Part shown: one piece after another, positions 1-7,380 of the stretch | How positions within the stretch are numbered: the first letter of the stretch is position 1 | Layout of the letters: every line of letters starts with the position of its first letter | Assembly (NCBI RefSeq): GCF_029543085.1 | Contig: NZ_CP119967.1 | Location: forward strand, 4,490,501 to 4,554,500 | Direction of reading: 5' to 3' | Source: Pseudomonas sp. A34-9 | GTDB lineage: Bacteria > Pseudomonadota > Gammaproteobacteria > Pseudomonadales > Pseudomonadaceae | DNA length: 64,000 nt | Position numbers and translations under genes: made by a program | Notes under the pieces: model-generated | Database searches by the model: none | Told to the model about the DNA's origin: nothing | What the model saw: the letters and a program-made list of their open reading frames with translations, nothing else

Positions 1-720
1 GTGGGCCATGCGGCGCTGACCGGTGTGGCCATCGGCATTCTGCTTGGCGAACCCTACACCGGCCCTTATGGCAGCCTGTTCGGTTACTGCCTGCTGTTCG
101 GCATCCTGCTCAATTACCTGCGCAACCGTACCGGCCTGGCACCGGATACGTTGATCGGCGTGTTTCTGTCGGTGTCGCTGGCACTGGGCGCGAGTCTGCT
201 GTTGATTCTGGCGGGCAAGATCAACGTGCACATTCTCGAGAACGTGCTGTTCGGTTCAGTGCTGACGGTCAACGGCAACGACCTGGCGGTGCTGGCCATC
301 GTCGGCTCGCTGGTCATGGCATTGGCGCTACCGCTGTACAACCGCATCATGCTCGCCAGCTTCAATCCGCAACTGGCAGCCGTGCGCGGAGTGGCGGTGA
401 AGACCCTGGATTATCTGTTCGTGATTCTGGTGACGCTGATCACCGTGGCGGCAGTGAAAGTCATCGGCGCGATTCTGGTCGGTGCACTGCTGGTGATCCC
501 GGCCGCGGCGGCGCGTTTGCTCAGCCAGTCGCTCAAAGGGTTCTTCTGGTGCTCGGTGTTGATCGCCACGGTCAGCACGTTGTGCGGGATTCTTGCGCCC
601 ATCGTGTTCGATCTGCCAATTCCGTCCGGCGCCGCAATCATTCTGGTCGCCGGCATTGCCTTTGCCCTCGCCGCCATTGCGCGCGGGGTTGTCCCGAGTC
701 TGAAAGGGAATCTTGGATAA
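1..720 (+). CDS. fpvE: Metal ABC transporter permease, FpvE-like (5' truncated by window edge)
   Basis: This is a polytopic membrane protein of the ABC-3 (zinc/manganese/iron permease) family. The visible 239 residues are almost entirely hydrophobic helices and end in the usual short cytoplasmic tail. The frame is open from base 1. The first visible residues (VGHAALTGVAIG) align to the conserved cytoplasmic loop that follows the first helices in this family, so the true start lies left of the window and the GTG at base 1 is probably internal. The stop codon is immediately followed by the next gene's ATG. In P. aeruginosa, fpvCDEF sits next to the mbtH-like gene and pvdH and takes part in handling iron released from ferripyoverdine in the periplasm. 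The same neighbours occur here, which favours FpvE over a ZnuB-type zinc permease, although sequence alone cannot exclude the latter. Confidence 0.8.
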   Translation: MGHAALTGVAIGILLGEPYTGPYGSLFGYCLLFGILLNYLRNRTGLAPDTLIGVFLSVSLALGASLLLILAGKINVHILENVLFGSVLTVNGNDLAVLAIVGSLVMALALPLYNRIMLASFNPQLAAVRGVAVKTLDYLFVILVTLITVAAVKVIGAILVGALLVIPAAAARLLSQSLKGFFWCSVLIATVSTLCGILAPIVFDLPIPSGAAIILVAGIAFALAAIARGVVPSLKGNLG

Positions 721-1623
721 ATGACTTTTTCAATTCGCAAACTGACGCTGGCCATGACCCTGTGCGGCGTGGTTTGCACACCGTTGATGGCTGCCGAAAA
801 CGGCAAACCGCTGCGAGTGCTGGCCTCGTTGCCGATCACTTATGGCCTGGGCGAAGTACTGCTCAAAGGCACTGACGTGAACCTTGAACGTGCGGCACCG
901 GCGAACTTGCCGGGCAGCCGGCAGAGCGCTTATTTCACCGGGCGCGGTGCACCGGCGCTGAGCAAACTGGCAACCGGCGCCGATGCGGTGATCGGCGTGC
1001 GTTCGCTGTGGGCGGATGATCCGCTGTACCCGATCGCCCGTCGCAGCAATATCCGCATCGTTGAAGTCGACGCCGCGCGTCCCGTCGATGGCGGCCTGCC
1101 CGGCATAGCCCTGCAACCGGATCTGAAGGTCGATGGCTTGAACAGTCAGCCATGGCTGGCGAGCAACAACATGGGGCGTATGGCCGATGTAATGGCAGCG
1201 GATCTGGTGCGCCTGGCGCCCACTGCAAAGCCTGCGATCGAGGCGAATCTGGCGGCGTTGAAGCAGCGTTTGCTGAAGCTCAGCGCTGACAGCGAGGCGC
1301 GACTGGCCAGCGCCGACAATCTGAGTGTGATGAGTTTGAGTGATCACTTCGGCTACTTGATCGGCAGCCTCAATCTGGAGCTGATCGGCCAGGATCCACG
1401 GCCTGATGCCGAGTGGACGGCTGAGGATCTGAAAAAACTGACGGCGACGCTCAAGGACAATGAGGTGGCGGTGGTGCTGCATCATCGGCAGCCAGCGGAT
1501 GCGGTAAAAGCGGCGATTGCCGAGTCGGGCAGCCGACTGGTAGTGCTGAGTACCGATGCGGCGGATCCGGTGGCGGAGCTGGAAGGCAATGTGGATTTGC
1601 TGCTCAAGGGCTTGAAGGGCTGA
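721..1623 (+). CDS. fpvF: Periplasmic metal-binding protein of ABC importer, FpvF-like
   Basis: This 300-residue protein has an N-terminal signal peptide (basic start, hydrophobic stretch, probable cleavage after PLMA near residue 23). The body is a ZnuA/TroA-type cluster A-1 solute-binding fold, with PLRVLASLPITYGL at the start of the mature domain and a VMSLSDHFGYL block near the second lobe. The ATG directly follows the permease stop, so the two genes are co-translated. The family binds metal ions or metal chelates and delivers them to the permease. By synteny with P. aeruginosa fpvCDEF and the neighbouring mbtH-pvdH, it is best read as the second binding protein (FpvF) of the ferripyoverdine iron system. 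It lacks the long His-rich loop seen in many zinc-specific ZnuA proteins, which fits this reading. Confidence 0.8.
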   Translation: MTFSIRKLTLAMTLCGVVCTPLMAAENGKPLRVLASLPITYGLGEVLLKGTDVNLERAAPANLPGSRQSAYFTGRGAPALSKLATGADAVIGVRSLWADDPLYPIARRSNIRIVEVDAARPVDGGLPGIALQPDLKVDGLNSQPWLASNNMGRMADVMAADLVRLAPTAKPAIEANLAALKQRLLKLSADSEARLASADNLSVMSLSDHFGYLIGSLNLELIGQDPRPDAEWTAEDLKKLTATLKDNEVAVVLHHRQPADAVKAAIAESGSRLVVLSTDAADPVAELEGNVDLLLKGLKG

Positions 1624-1721
1624 AGATCAAAAGATCGCAGCCTTCGGCAGCTCCTACAGAATGTAAACGCTGCATTGTAGGAGCTGCCGAAGGGCTCGGG
1701 CCGCGTTCGGACGATCTTTTT
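1624..1721. repeat. REP doublet (REPIN-like), family A
   Basis: Two oppositely oriented copies of a REP element (core TAGGAGCTGCCGAAGG with an AAAAGATCG flank) are separated by about 20 bases. The left copy reads AAAAGATCGCAGCCTTCGG and the right copy is its near-complement. It lies between fpvF and the terminator of the convergent mbtH gene. Closely related doublets occur at 4240-4326 and 10746-10823. Confidence 0.85.
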
Positions 1722-1730
1722 TGTTGGCAT

Positions 1731-1770
1731 GAAAAAACCCGCTGACTGTTTCCAGTCCAGCGGGTTTGTT
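1731..1770. terminator. Bidirectional Rho-independent terminator between fpvF and mbtH
   Basis: A 10-bp stem, AAACCCGCTG (1735-1744) paired with CAGCGGGTTT (1758-1767), has a 13-base loop. Runs of A on the left and T on the right let it act in both directions. It lies 14 bases past the mbtH stop (minus strand) and past fpvF (plus strand). Confidence 0.85.
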
Positions 1771-1783
1771 TTTGCCCGACCGC

Positions 1784-2008
1784 TTATTGCGCGGCAGCCT
1801 GCCCTTCCATTTTCTGGCGCAGGCTCAGCGGACGCATGTCGGTCCAGACTTCTTCGATGTAGGCCAGGCATTCCTTCTTCAGGCCGCTCTTGCCCACGGT
1901 GCGCCAGCCTTCCGGCACGGCTTTGTAATCCGGCCAGATCGAGTATTGCTCTTCGTGGTTGACCACGACCTGAAAGAGGATGTCCTCGCGGTCGAATACT
2001 GACGTCAT
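1784..2008 (-). CDS. MbtH-like protein, NRPS adenylation-domain partner
   Basis: This 74-residue protein carries the MbtH signature: [10 protein letters not shown] near residue 16 and a C-terminal [11 protein letters not shown] block with the conserved Trp and Arg. Such proteins bind NRPS adenylation domains and are needed for their folding or activity; the likely client here is PvdL and the other pyoverdine synthetases. The ATG at 2008 is preceded by a GGAGA ribosome site, and an upstream in-frame ATG lacks one and would run into pvdH. It follows pvdH by 82 bases on the same strand (P. aeruginosa PA2412-PA2413 order). A PvdS-type promoter box lies in that gap (2070-2094), so it can be transcribed on its own. 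Confidence 0.93.
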   Translation of the reverse strand: MTSVFDREDILFQVVVNHEEQYSIWPDYKAVPEGWRTVGKSGLKKECLAYIEEVWTDMRPLSLRQKMEGQAAAQ

Positions 2009-2069
2009 GCTGGTTCTCCATCGTTGTAAGGTGGGCTGCACGAGGGGTGCAGCCGGGTATGTAGAAAGA

Positions 2070-2094
2070 ACGTTCGGCGCGGCGAAAAATTTAC
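2070..2094 (-). promoter_or_regulatory. Candidate PvdS-dependent promoter (IS box) for the mbtH-like gene
   Basis: On the minus strand this reads GTAAAT, 16 bases, CGT, which fits the TAAAT-N16-CGT iron-starvation box recognised by PvdS. The -35 half overlaps the pvdH stop codon (2091-2093). The CGT is 61 bases upstream of the mbtH start codon. Confidence 0.6.
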
Positions 2095-3503
2095 AGCGAC
2101 GTGGTAGCGGCGGCCAAAGCGCGACCAAAGATTTCGGCAACGCGGTCGATTTCGGCGGCAGTGATCACCAGCGGCGGCAGAAAACGCACCACCGCGCCGT
2201 GCCGACCGCCGAGTTCCAGAATCAGGCCGCGCTTGAGGCATTCGCGTTGTACCAGCGGCGCCAGTCGCGCAAACGCCGGCGGATGACCGAGCGCATCGGG
2301 TGTGCCGTTCGGCTCGACCAGCTCGACCCCGAGCATCAGGCCACGACCACGGATATCACCCAGTTGCGGGAAGTCGCGTTGCAGGATGCGCAGGTGCTCG
2401 CTGAGGCGCTCGCCCATTGCAGCAGCGTGCTCGCAGACCTTGTGCTCAACCAGATAACGCATCACCGCAGAGCCTGCCGCCATGGCCATCTGATTGCCAC
2501 GGAAAGTGCCGGCGTGCGCGCCCGGTTGCCAGGTATCGAGCCAGTCGCGATAGACCACTACGGCCAACGGCAGGCTGCCGCCGATGGCTTTGGACAACAC
2601 CACCACATCCGGGGTGATGCCAGCGTGTTCGAAGGCAAACATCTTGCCGGTGCGGGCGAAACCGCTCTGGATCTCGTCGACGATCAGCGCCACACCGGCC
2701 TTCTCGGTGATCCGACGCAAGCCGCGCAGCCACTCGATGTCCGCCGGAATCACGCCGCCCTCGCCCTGCACCGCCTCGACAATCACCGCTGCGGGCAGTT
2801 GCACGCCGGCTTCGGGGTCGTTGAGCAGATTTTCCAGGTAGCTCAGGTTGGCCTTTACGCCCGCCGCGCCACCGAGACCGAACGGGCAACGGTAGTCATA
2901 CGGGAACGGCATGAACTGCACGCCATTGCTGAGCAGCGCACCCAACGGCTTTTTCGGCCCCAGGCTGCCCATCATGCTCAACGCGCCCTGGCTCATGCCG
3001 TGGTAACCACCGGAGAACGACAGCACGGTGCTGCGTCCGGTCGCCGTGCGTACCAGTTTCAATGCCGCTTCCACGGCATCGGTGCCGGTCGGTCCGCAGA
3101 ACTGGATTTTTGCCTGCGCGGCCAGCTCAGGTGGCAGCAGGCCAAACAGATCCTGGACGAACTGATCCTTGACCGGCGTGGTCAGGTCGAGGGTGTGCAG
3201 TGGCAATTCATCGGCCAGCACCTGCTGGATCGCTTCGATGACTACCGGGTGATTATGCCCCAGCGCCAGCGTGCCGGCCCCAGCCAGGCAGTCGATGAAA
3301 GTGCGCCCTTCAACGTCTTCGACATACAGGCCTTTGGCGCGCTTCAGTGCCAATGGAATACGTCGTGGATAGCTGCGCGCGTTGGATTCCTGCCGGGCCT
3401 GACGAGCCAGCAATGGCGATTCGTTGAACTGGTACAGCGTTTCGGCCGGCGCCGAGGCAACCCGGGCCGACGACTCTTCGATAAGGCTGGTGGCGACTGA
3501 CAT
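2091..3503 (-). CDS. pvdH: L-2,4-diaminobutyrate:2-oxoglutarate aminotransferase PvdH
   Basis: This 470-residue class III PLP aminotransferase matches the length of P. aeruginosa PvdH. Visible landmarks are [13 protein letters not shown] in the cofactor-binding region, [17 protein letters not shown], and [10 protein letters not shown], in which Lys305 is the expected Schiff-base lysine. PvdH makes L-2,4-diaminobutyrate from aspartate semialdehyde, using glutamate as amino donor; diaminobutyrate is the third residue assembled by PvdL and becomes part of the pyoverdine chromophore. I chose the ATG at 3503, which has a purine-rich GAG-type ribosome site, over the longer form from 3539. A perfect PvdS-type box lies 103-127 bases upstream. 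Confidence 0.95.
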   Translation of the reverse strand: MSVATSLIEESSARVASAPAETLYQFNESPLLARQARQESNARSYPRRIPLALKRAKGLYVEDVEGRTFIDCLAGAGTLALGHNHPVVIEAIQQVLADELPLHTLDLTTPVKDQFVQDLFGLLPPELAAQAKIQFCGPTGTDAVEAALKLVRTATGRSTVLSFSGGYHGMSQGALSMMGSLGPKKPLGALLSNGVQFMPFPYDYRCPFGLGGAAGVKANLSYLENLLNDPEAGVQLPAAVIVEAVQGEGGVIPADIEWLRGLRRITEKAGVALIVDEIQSGFARTGKMFAFEHAGITPDVVVLSKAIGGSLPLAVVVYRDWLDTWQPGAHAGTFRGNQMAMAAGSAVMRYLVEHKVCEHAAAMGERLSEHLRILQRDFPQLGDIRGRGLMLGVELVEPNGTPDALGHPPAFARLAPLVQRECLKRGLILELGGRHGAVVRFLPPLVITAAEIDRVAEIFGRALAAATTSL

Positions 3504-3605
3504 CTCTCGACCCCTCAATTGGCTATGGATAGTGACCAAAACAGCACACCGGACAGGTGCGCATTCCGATCGTGGGGCGCACTTGCAGGTTTTCCTGTTC
3601 TGGAA

Positions 3606-3630
3606 ACGCTTAAGGGGCCTGAGGATTTAG
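3606..3630 (-). promoter_or_regulatory. PvdS-dependent promoter (IS box) for pvdH
   Basis: On the minus strand this reads CTAAAT (3630-3625), 16 bases, CGT (3608-3606), an exact match to the consensus iron-starvation box. It lies in the gap between the upstream GNAT gene stop and the pvdH start. Confidence 0.8.
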
Positions 3631-3645
3631 CCCGTGATCGAGTTG

Positions 3646-4131
3646 TCAGCCCGGCACGGCCAACGACTTGTGCATGGGCAGGCTCTGCAAGCCTTGGTAT
3701 TCGAGGGGCGGCGCTGACTCGCGATAGCCCAGACGCCGATAAAAAGCACGGCCGGTGTGCGTGCTGTTGAGGTCTGCATGAGGAACACCGCGAACCCGTA
3801 ACCAGGCCTCCAGATCCTGCATCAGCGCTCGCCCGACGCCCCGACGAAATGACTCTGGCTGGACGTAACACAGCAAAATGTCGCCGCTGGCCCGAGCCAT
3901 GCCGGCACCGACCGGTTTGTCCGCCAGCAGCGCGATACACAGATAGAAGTGCGGATCGGCGAGCCGGGCACAGATGAAGTCGGCGGATTGCTGACCGATC
4001 CAGGTGCTGACGAGAGACGGATCATTACGGTGATCGAGCGCACAACCGATGCGGATCGAACGCTCGATGATGCGGCAGATGATGCCGGCGTCGGCCAGTG
4101 TGGCCGGACGAATGCAGATGGGTGCTTCCAT
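3646..4131 (-). CDS. GNAT-family N-acetyltransferase
   Basis: This 161-residue protein has a GNAT fold. ICIRPATLADA at the N terminus is the usual first strand; a degenerate acetyl-CoA loop QPESFRRGVGRALM occurs at about residues 97-110; and the C terminus has the typical GRAFYRRLGYRE motif. The ATG at 4131 has an AGGGA ribosome site. The substrate cannot be told from sequence. It lies directly upstream of pvdH on the same strand, but the PvdS box in the gap suggests that pvdH is expressed independently, so a role in pyoverdine synthesis is not supported. Confidence 0.85.
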   Translation of the reverse strand: MEAPICIRPATLADAGIICRIIERSIRIGCALDHRNDPSLVSTWIGQQSADFICARLADPHFYLCIALLADKPVGAGMARASGDILLCYVQPESFRRGVGRALMQDLEAWLRVRGVPHADLNSTHTGRAFYRRLGYRESAPPLEYQGLQSLPMHKSLAVPG

Positions 4132-4239
4132 GGCGCAGTTCCCTCAATCCATTGAGTCAAAGCTGCGTTGACCTTACCCCCAGCCGGGGCGGATAGCGAA
4201 CGCCGAGAAGTTACATTTGATGTGTCCGGCGCGATTTCC

Positions 4240-4326
4240 TGTAGGAGCTGCCGGAGGCTGCGATCTGTCGATTGTGATCCAGAAAAAAACAAGACCAAAA
4301 GATCGCAGCCTCCGGCAGCTCCTACA
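4240..4326. repeat. REP doublet, family A
   Basis: Two inverted copies of the GTAGGAGCTGCCGGAGG / CCTCCGGCAGCTCCTAC element, each with a GATCG-rich flank, are separated by about 25 bases. The unit lies between the GNAT gene and the 3' end of dsbS and belongs to the same family as 1624-1721. Confidence 0.9.
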
Positions 4327-4340
4327 AAGGTGTGGTGAGG

Positions 4341-5663
4341 TCAGACGGGCTGCAACGGCATGGTCAGTTCGACGCGCAAGCCATCCGGGCGGCTGTCGAA
4401 ATGCAGGGCGCAGTCACAGCGCTGGACGATCGCCTGGACAATCGCCAGGCCGAGGCCGCAACCGGTGCTTTGGCCGTTGCGCCAGAAGCGTTGGGTCAGG
4501 TGTTGCAAGTCATCCGGGGCAATCCCCGGCCCGTGGTCGCGCACGACAAAACGCACGCGGTTGCCAATGGTTTCCAGGCTCAGCTCAACCGCACAGTCCT
4601 CAGGCGTATGGCGCAGGGCGTTGTCGAGCAGATTGCGCAGCGCCGCAATCGACAGCACAGCCGGCATCTGCAGCGGTGCAGCAGAAAGCTCAGCCGGCAG
4701 TTGCAGTTTGATGCGCAGGCGCTCGCCACCCGTGGCGTCCTGTATCGCCAGGCGTGCCACTTGCTCGGCACTGCATTGCGAGCCGTCATCGAACGACAGA
4801 CTGCCCTCGACCCGCGCCAGCAACAGCAGTTGCTCAAGGGTGCGATGCAAGCGATCGGCGCCCTCCTCGGCCCGTGCCAGCGACTGATCGCGGGCGTTGC
4901 CATCGGTCATGCGTGCGACTTGCAGGTGCGTTTTGATAGCCGTCAGCGGGCTGCGCAGTTCATGCGCCGCGTCACCGGTCAATCGCCGCTCACGCTCGAT
5001 GGTCTTGCCAATGCGCTGGAACAACTGGTTCTGCGTTTCGAGCAGCGGCTTCAATTCGCTGGGGAAAGTCTGGATCTGCAACGGCTCAAGCGAATCGGCA
5101 TTGCGCCGCATCAGTGCTTCACGCAGACGGTTGAGCGGCGCCAGCCCCTGGCCGATGCCCAGCCACAGCAGACACAGGCAACCGAGCAGCGCCACGCCCA
5201 CCGGCACCGACGCCGCCAGCAGGATCGACATGTTCAGGGCTTCGCGCTCGATCTGCCGGTCGGCGGTGGTGATGCGCACATCGCCCCGGGCGAGGGTGAA
5301 GCTGCGCCATGGCGCGCCGTCGATCATCTGGTCATGGAAACCCATTTTCTCGGCTTCCAGTGCTTGTTCGGGGTTGTTGTGGCTGCGTGCGAGAATTTCC
5401 CCGCGCAAGGAACTGACCTGACACGCCATGCCGCCGGGGATATTCAGTTGTTCGGCACTGAAATGCGTGCCCTCGCCTTTGCTCGGCAGTGTCGGCAACT
5501 GCTCCAGCAGCCCGGCAACCATGCGCGCCGACGCCACCAGACGCTGGTCGAGGGAGAACATCATCTGATTGCGCAAGTCACTGAGCATCCAGGCCGCCGC
5601 CAGCGCCCAGATCAGTGCAAACGCAGCGCCAAGGGTCAGGCTCAGGCGCAGTCGCAGGCTCAT
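4341..5663 (-). CDS. dsbS: Sensor histidine kinase, DsbS-like
   Basis: This 440-residue membrane kinase has an N-terminal transmembrane helix (about residues 8-28), a periplasmic domain of roughly 115 residues, and a second helix (about 146-168). A HAMP-like linker follows, then a HisKA block with His234 (GDAAHELRSPLTAI), and an ATPase domain with N box (LRNLLDNALRH), G1 (DHGPGIAPDD) and G2 (GCGLGLAI). The ATG at 5663 overlaps the response regulator stop (TGATG); a GTG one codon earlier is also possible. Its position next to dsbR and divergent from dsbD-tlpA-dsbG matches P. aeruginosa PA2480, reported as the copper-responsive DsbS that controls Dsb genes. The signal sensed here is inferred from that synteny. 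Confidence 0.85.
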   Translation of the reverse strand: MSLRLRLSLTLGAAFALIWALAAAWMLSDLRNQMMFSLDQRLVASARMVAGLLEQLPTLPSKGEGTHFSAEQLNIPGGMACQVSSLRGEILARSHNNPEQALEAEKMGFHDQMIDGAPWRSFTLARGDVRITTADRQIEREALNMSILLAASVPVGVALLGCLCLLWLGIGQGLAPLNRLREALMRRNADSLEPLQIQTFPSELKPLLETQNQLFQRIGKTIERERRLTGDAAHELRSPLTAIKTHLQVARMTDGNARDQSLARAEEGADRLHRTLEQLLLLARVEGSLSFDDGSQCSAEQVARLAIQDATGGERLRIKLQLPAELSAAPLQMPAVLSIAALRNLLDNALRHTPEDCAVELSLETIGNRVRFVVRDHGPGIAPDDLQHLTQRFWRNGQSTGCGLGLAIVQAIVQRCDCALHFDSRPDGLRVELTMPLQPV

Positions 5664-6343
5664 CACTTGCCTTGATCTCCACCGTCAGCCGGGCCGAGGC
5701 GATAGCCCAGACCGCGCACGGTTTCGACGATGCCTTTGCCCAGTTTGCTGCGCAGGTGATGGATATGTACGTTCAGCGCGTTGCTTTCCAGCTCATCGTT
5801 GAAGCCGTAGACACTGTCCTTCAACTGTTCGGTGGACAGCACCCGACCACGATTGTGCAGCAGCGCCTGCAACAGCGATTGCTCGCGGCGCGACAAGTCC
5901 ACCGGTTGCCCGGCCAGCATGGTTTCGCGGCTGCTCGGGTCGTACGTCAGCGCGCCGTGTTCGATCAGGTTGACGCTGCGCCCGGCGACGCGACGCAACA
6001 GGGTTTGCAGGCGGGCAAACAGTTCACGCAAGTCGAACGGTTTGAGCAGGTAATCGTCGGCCCCGGCCTGCAAGCCGTCGACGCGGTCAGTGACCGCGTC
6101 GCGAGCGGTCAGGATCAGCACCGGAATCTCCAGACCGCTCTGACGCAATTGTTGCAGCAACTTGAGGCCATCTTCGTCGGGCAGGCCGAGATCGAGCACC
6201 ATCACGTCGAATTCGGCGACTTTAAGTATCGCCCGGGCTTTCGACGCGGTGTTGACGTGTTCGACGGTCAGGCCTTGGGCACTGAGCCCCGCAACAATAC
6301 CGCTGGCGATCAGTTCATCGTCTTCGCAAACCAGTACGTGCAT
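5663..6343 (-). CDS. dsbR: OmpR-family response regulator, DsbR-like
   Basis: This 226-residue protein has a receiver domain (acidic pocket CEDD at residues 6-9, phospho-acceptor Asp51 in VLDLGLPDEDG, conserved Lys in LKPFDLREL). The C-terminal winged-helix DNA-binding domain includes SRREQSLLQALL and NALNVHIHHLRSKL. The start chosen is the ATG at 6343, which gives the canonical MHVLVCEDD beginning. It is the first gene of the dsbRS pair and is transcribed away from the hemopexin-like gene and dsbD. Its likely target is the dsbD-tlpA-dsbG operon; a direct repeat suitable for an OmpR-type dimer lies at 7315-7332. Confidence 0.87.
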   Translation of the reverse strand: MHVLVCEDDELIASGIVAGLSAQGLTVEHVNTASKARAILKVAEFDVMVLDLGLPDEDGLKLLQQLRQSGLEIPVLILTARDAVTDRVDGLQAGADDYLLKPFDLRELFARLQTLLRRVAGRSVNLIEHGALTYDPSSRETMLAGQPVDLSRREQSLLQALLHNRGRVLSTEQLKDSVYGFNDELESNALNVHIHHLRSKLGKGIVETVRGLGYRLGPADGGDQGK

Positions 6344-6590
6344 GGGTACTCCGGAAACAAAAAGGCGAGTGAAACAGGCGAGGATTAAGGCGCAATTATG
6401 GCCGTCACTGACGTTTACGGGAAGCCGGGCGCAAAAGCCGGGGCTGCCCCCGATTGCGCAAACCGATCGCCACCCGGCATTGAAACTTCTCCCCACGAAT
6501 AAAGAAACAATTACTCCCTTTGTAAGAATCCTTCGATCATTTAGTTTGCAGTTGGAAATTACCTACAACTTTTAAAGGGACTTAATAAAC

Positions 6591-7283
6591 ATGCCTCAAC
6601 TAAAAAACTTCGTCGCGATCGATTGGCGCTCCGGCCCCGACCGTATTTATTTCTTCTTCAAGGACAGCGACACCTATTCCCGGTTCGACCTCGGTGACAA
6701 CAAGGTATCTGCCAACTATCCCGCCCCGGTCGCCGATAGCTGGGACCGCTTTGACCCCTATGCCAAAGACTTGCGTTTCGGACTGACAACCACCTCATTC
6801 GGCTGGAACACCTCGGCCGATGAAGATATTGCCTGGCTGTTCTTCTATCAGGGAACCACACCCGTGGTGTGTAAATATAATCAGGACAAAGACAAGGTCG
6901 ATGCCTTCTATAAAGTTGCCGATTCGATCTGGAAGCCGATATTGCCCTACTTCGACAAAATCATCGCCGGCACTTGGTTCCAACTGACCGGTCATCCGTT
7001 TCTGTTCAGGTTCATTCTGAACGACGGACACTATCTATCGTTTAACTACAAGGCAAAGACCCTGACTTACAAACGCTTCGGGGATTATCAACTTGGCGCG
7101 CTGAAACCGTACAAGGACCGCATCATCACGGCAGCGCAAAATGACCGGACTTTGACCGACAGTTACTGGTACATCTTCCTGACGGACAACCAATATCTGA
7201 CTTACAACATTCAGTCCGACCGTCTGGTCTCCGGCCCGCAAACCATCAATGACGAGAACTGGCCCGGACTGTTGCGGGGCTGA
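6591..7283 (+). CDS. Hemopexin-repeat (photopexin-like) protein
   Basis: This 230-residue protein is rich in Tyr, Phe, Trp and Asp, has no signal peptide and has no transmembrane segment. It contains four degenerate hemopexin-like blades, beginning near residues 6, 57, 120 and 185. Each has an aromatic strand of the form IYFFFKDSDTYSRFDLG or YLTYNIQSDRL, and the first is followed by a PxPVADSWDRF segment. This resembles the four-bladed propeller of hemopexin and of Photorhabdus photopexins. The ribosome site is AAAGGGA about 10 bases before the ATG. It sits alone between dsbR (divergent) and dsbD, and its AT-rich upstream region differs from neighbouring DNA. Ligand and role are unknown; haem, metal or protein binding are all possible. 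Confidence 0.7.
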   Translation: MPQLKNFVAIDWRSGPDRIYFFFKDSDTYSRFDLGDNKVSANYPAPVADSWDRFDPYAKDLRFGLTTTSFGWNTSADEDIAWLFFYQGTTPVVCKYNQDKDKVDAFYKVADSIWKPILPYFDKIIAGTWFQLTGHPFLFRFILNDGHYLSFNYKAKTLTYKRFGDYQLGALKPYKDRIITAAQNDRTLTDSYWYIFLTDNQYLTYNIQSDRLVSGPQTINDENWPGLLRG

Positions 7284-7314
7284 TTGGCCGAAGCCGGAGG
7301 GCCTTGTAGGATAG

Positions 7315-7332
7315 GGTTAATTATCGGTTAAT
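7315..7332. promoter_or_regulatory. Direct repeat GGTTAAT-N4-GGTTAAT upstream of dsbD
   Basis: Two exact 7-base copies at 7315-7321 and 7326-7332 repeat with an 11-bp period. This is the geometry recognised by OmpR/PhoB-type regulator dimers. It lies 49 bases before the dsbD start. DsbR, encoded by the adjacent divergent gene, is the obvious candidate ligand; this is an inference. Confidence 0.5.
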
Positions 7333-7380
7333 CGCCGCCGCCCATTCTGCGCCTCACTTGCACAGGGACAAGGCTCCTCC

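Noticed and set aside
1980..3500. 506-codon plus-strand frame opposite pvdH
   Set aside because: This is an antisense shadow of a well-supported aminotransferase gene.
3646..4131. GNAT gene upstream of pvdH as a pyoverdine biosynthesis gene
   Set aside because: It lacks siderophore-type acetylase motifs, and pvdH has its own PvdS box after this gene's stop codon.
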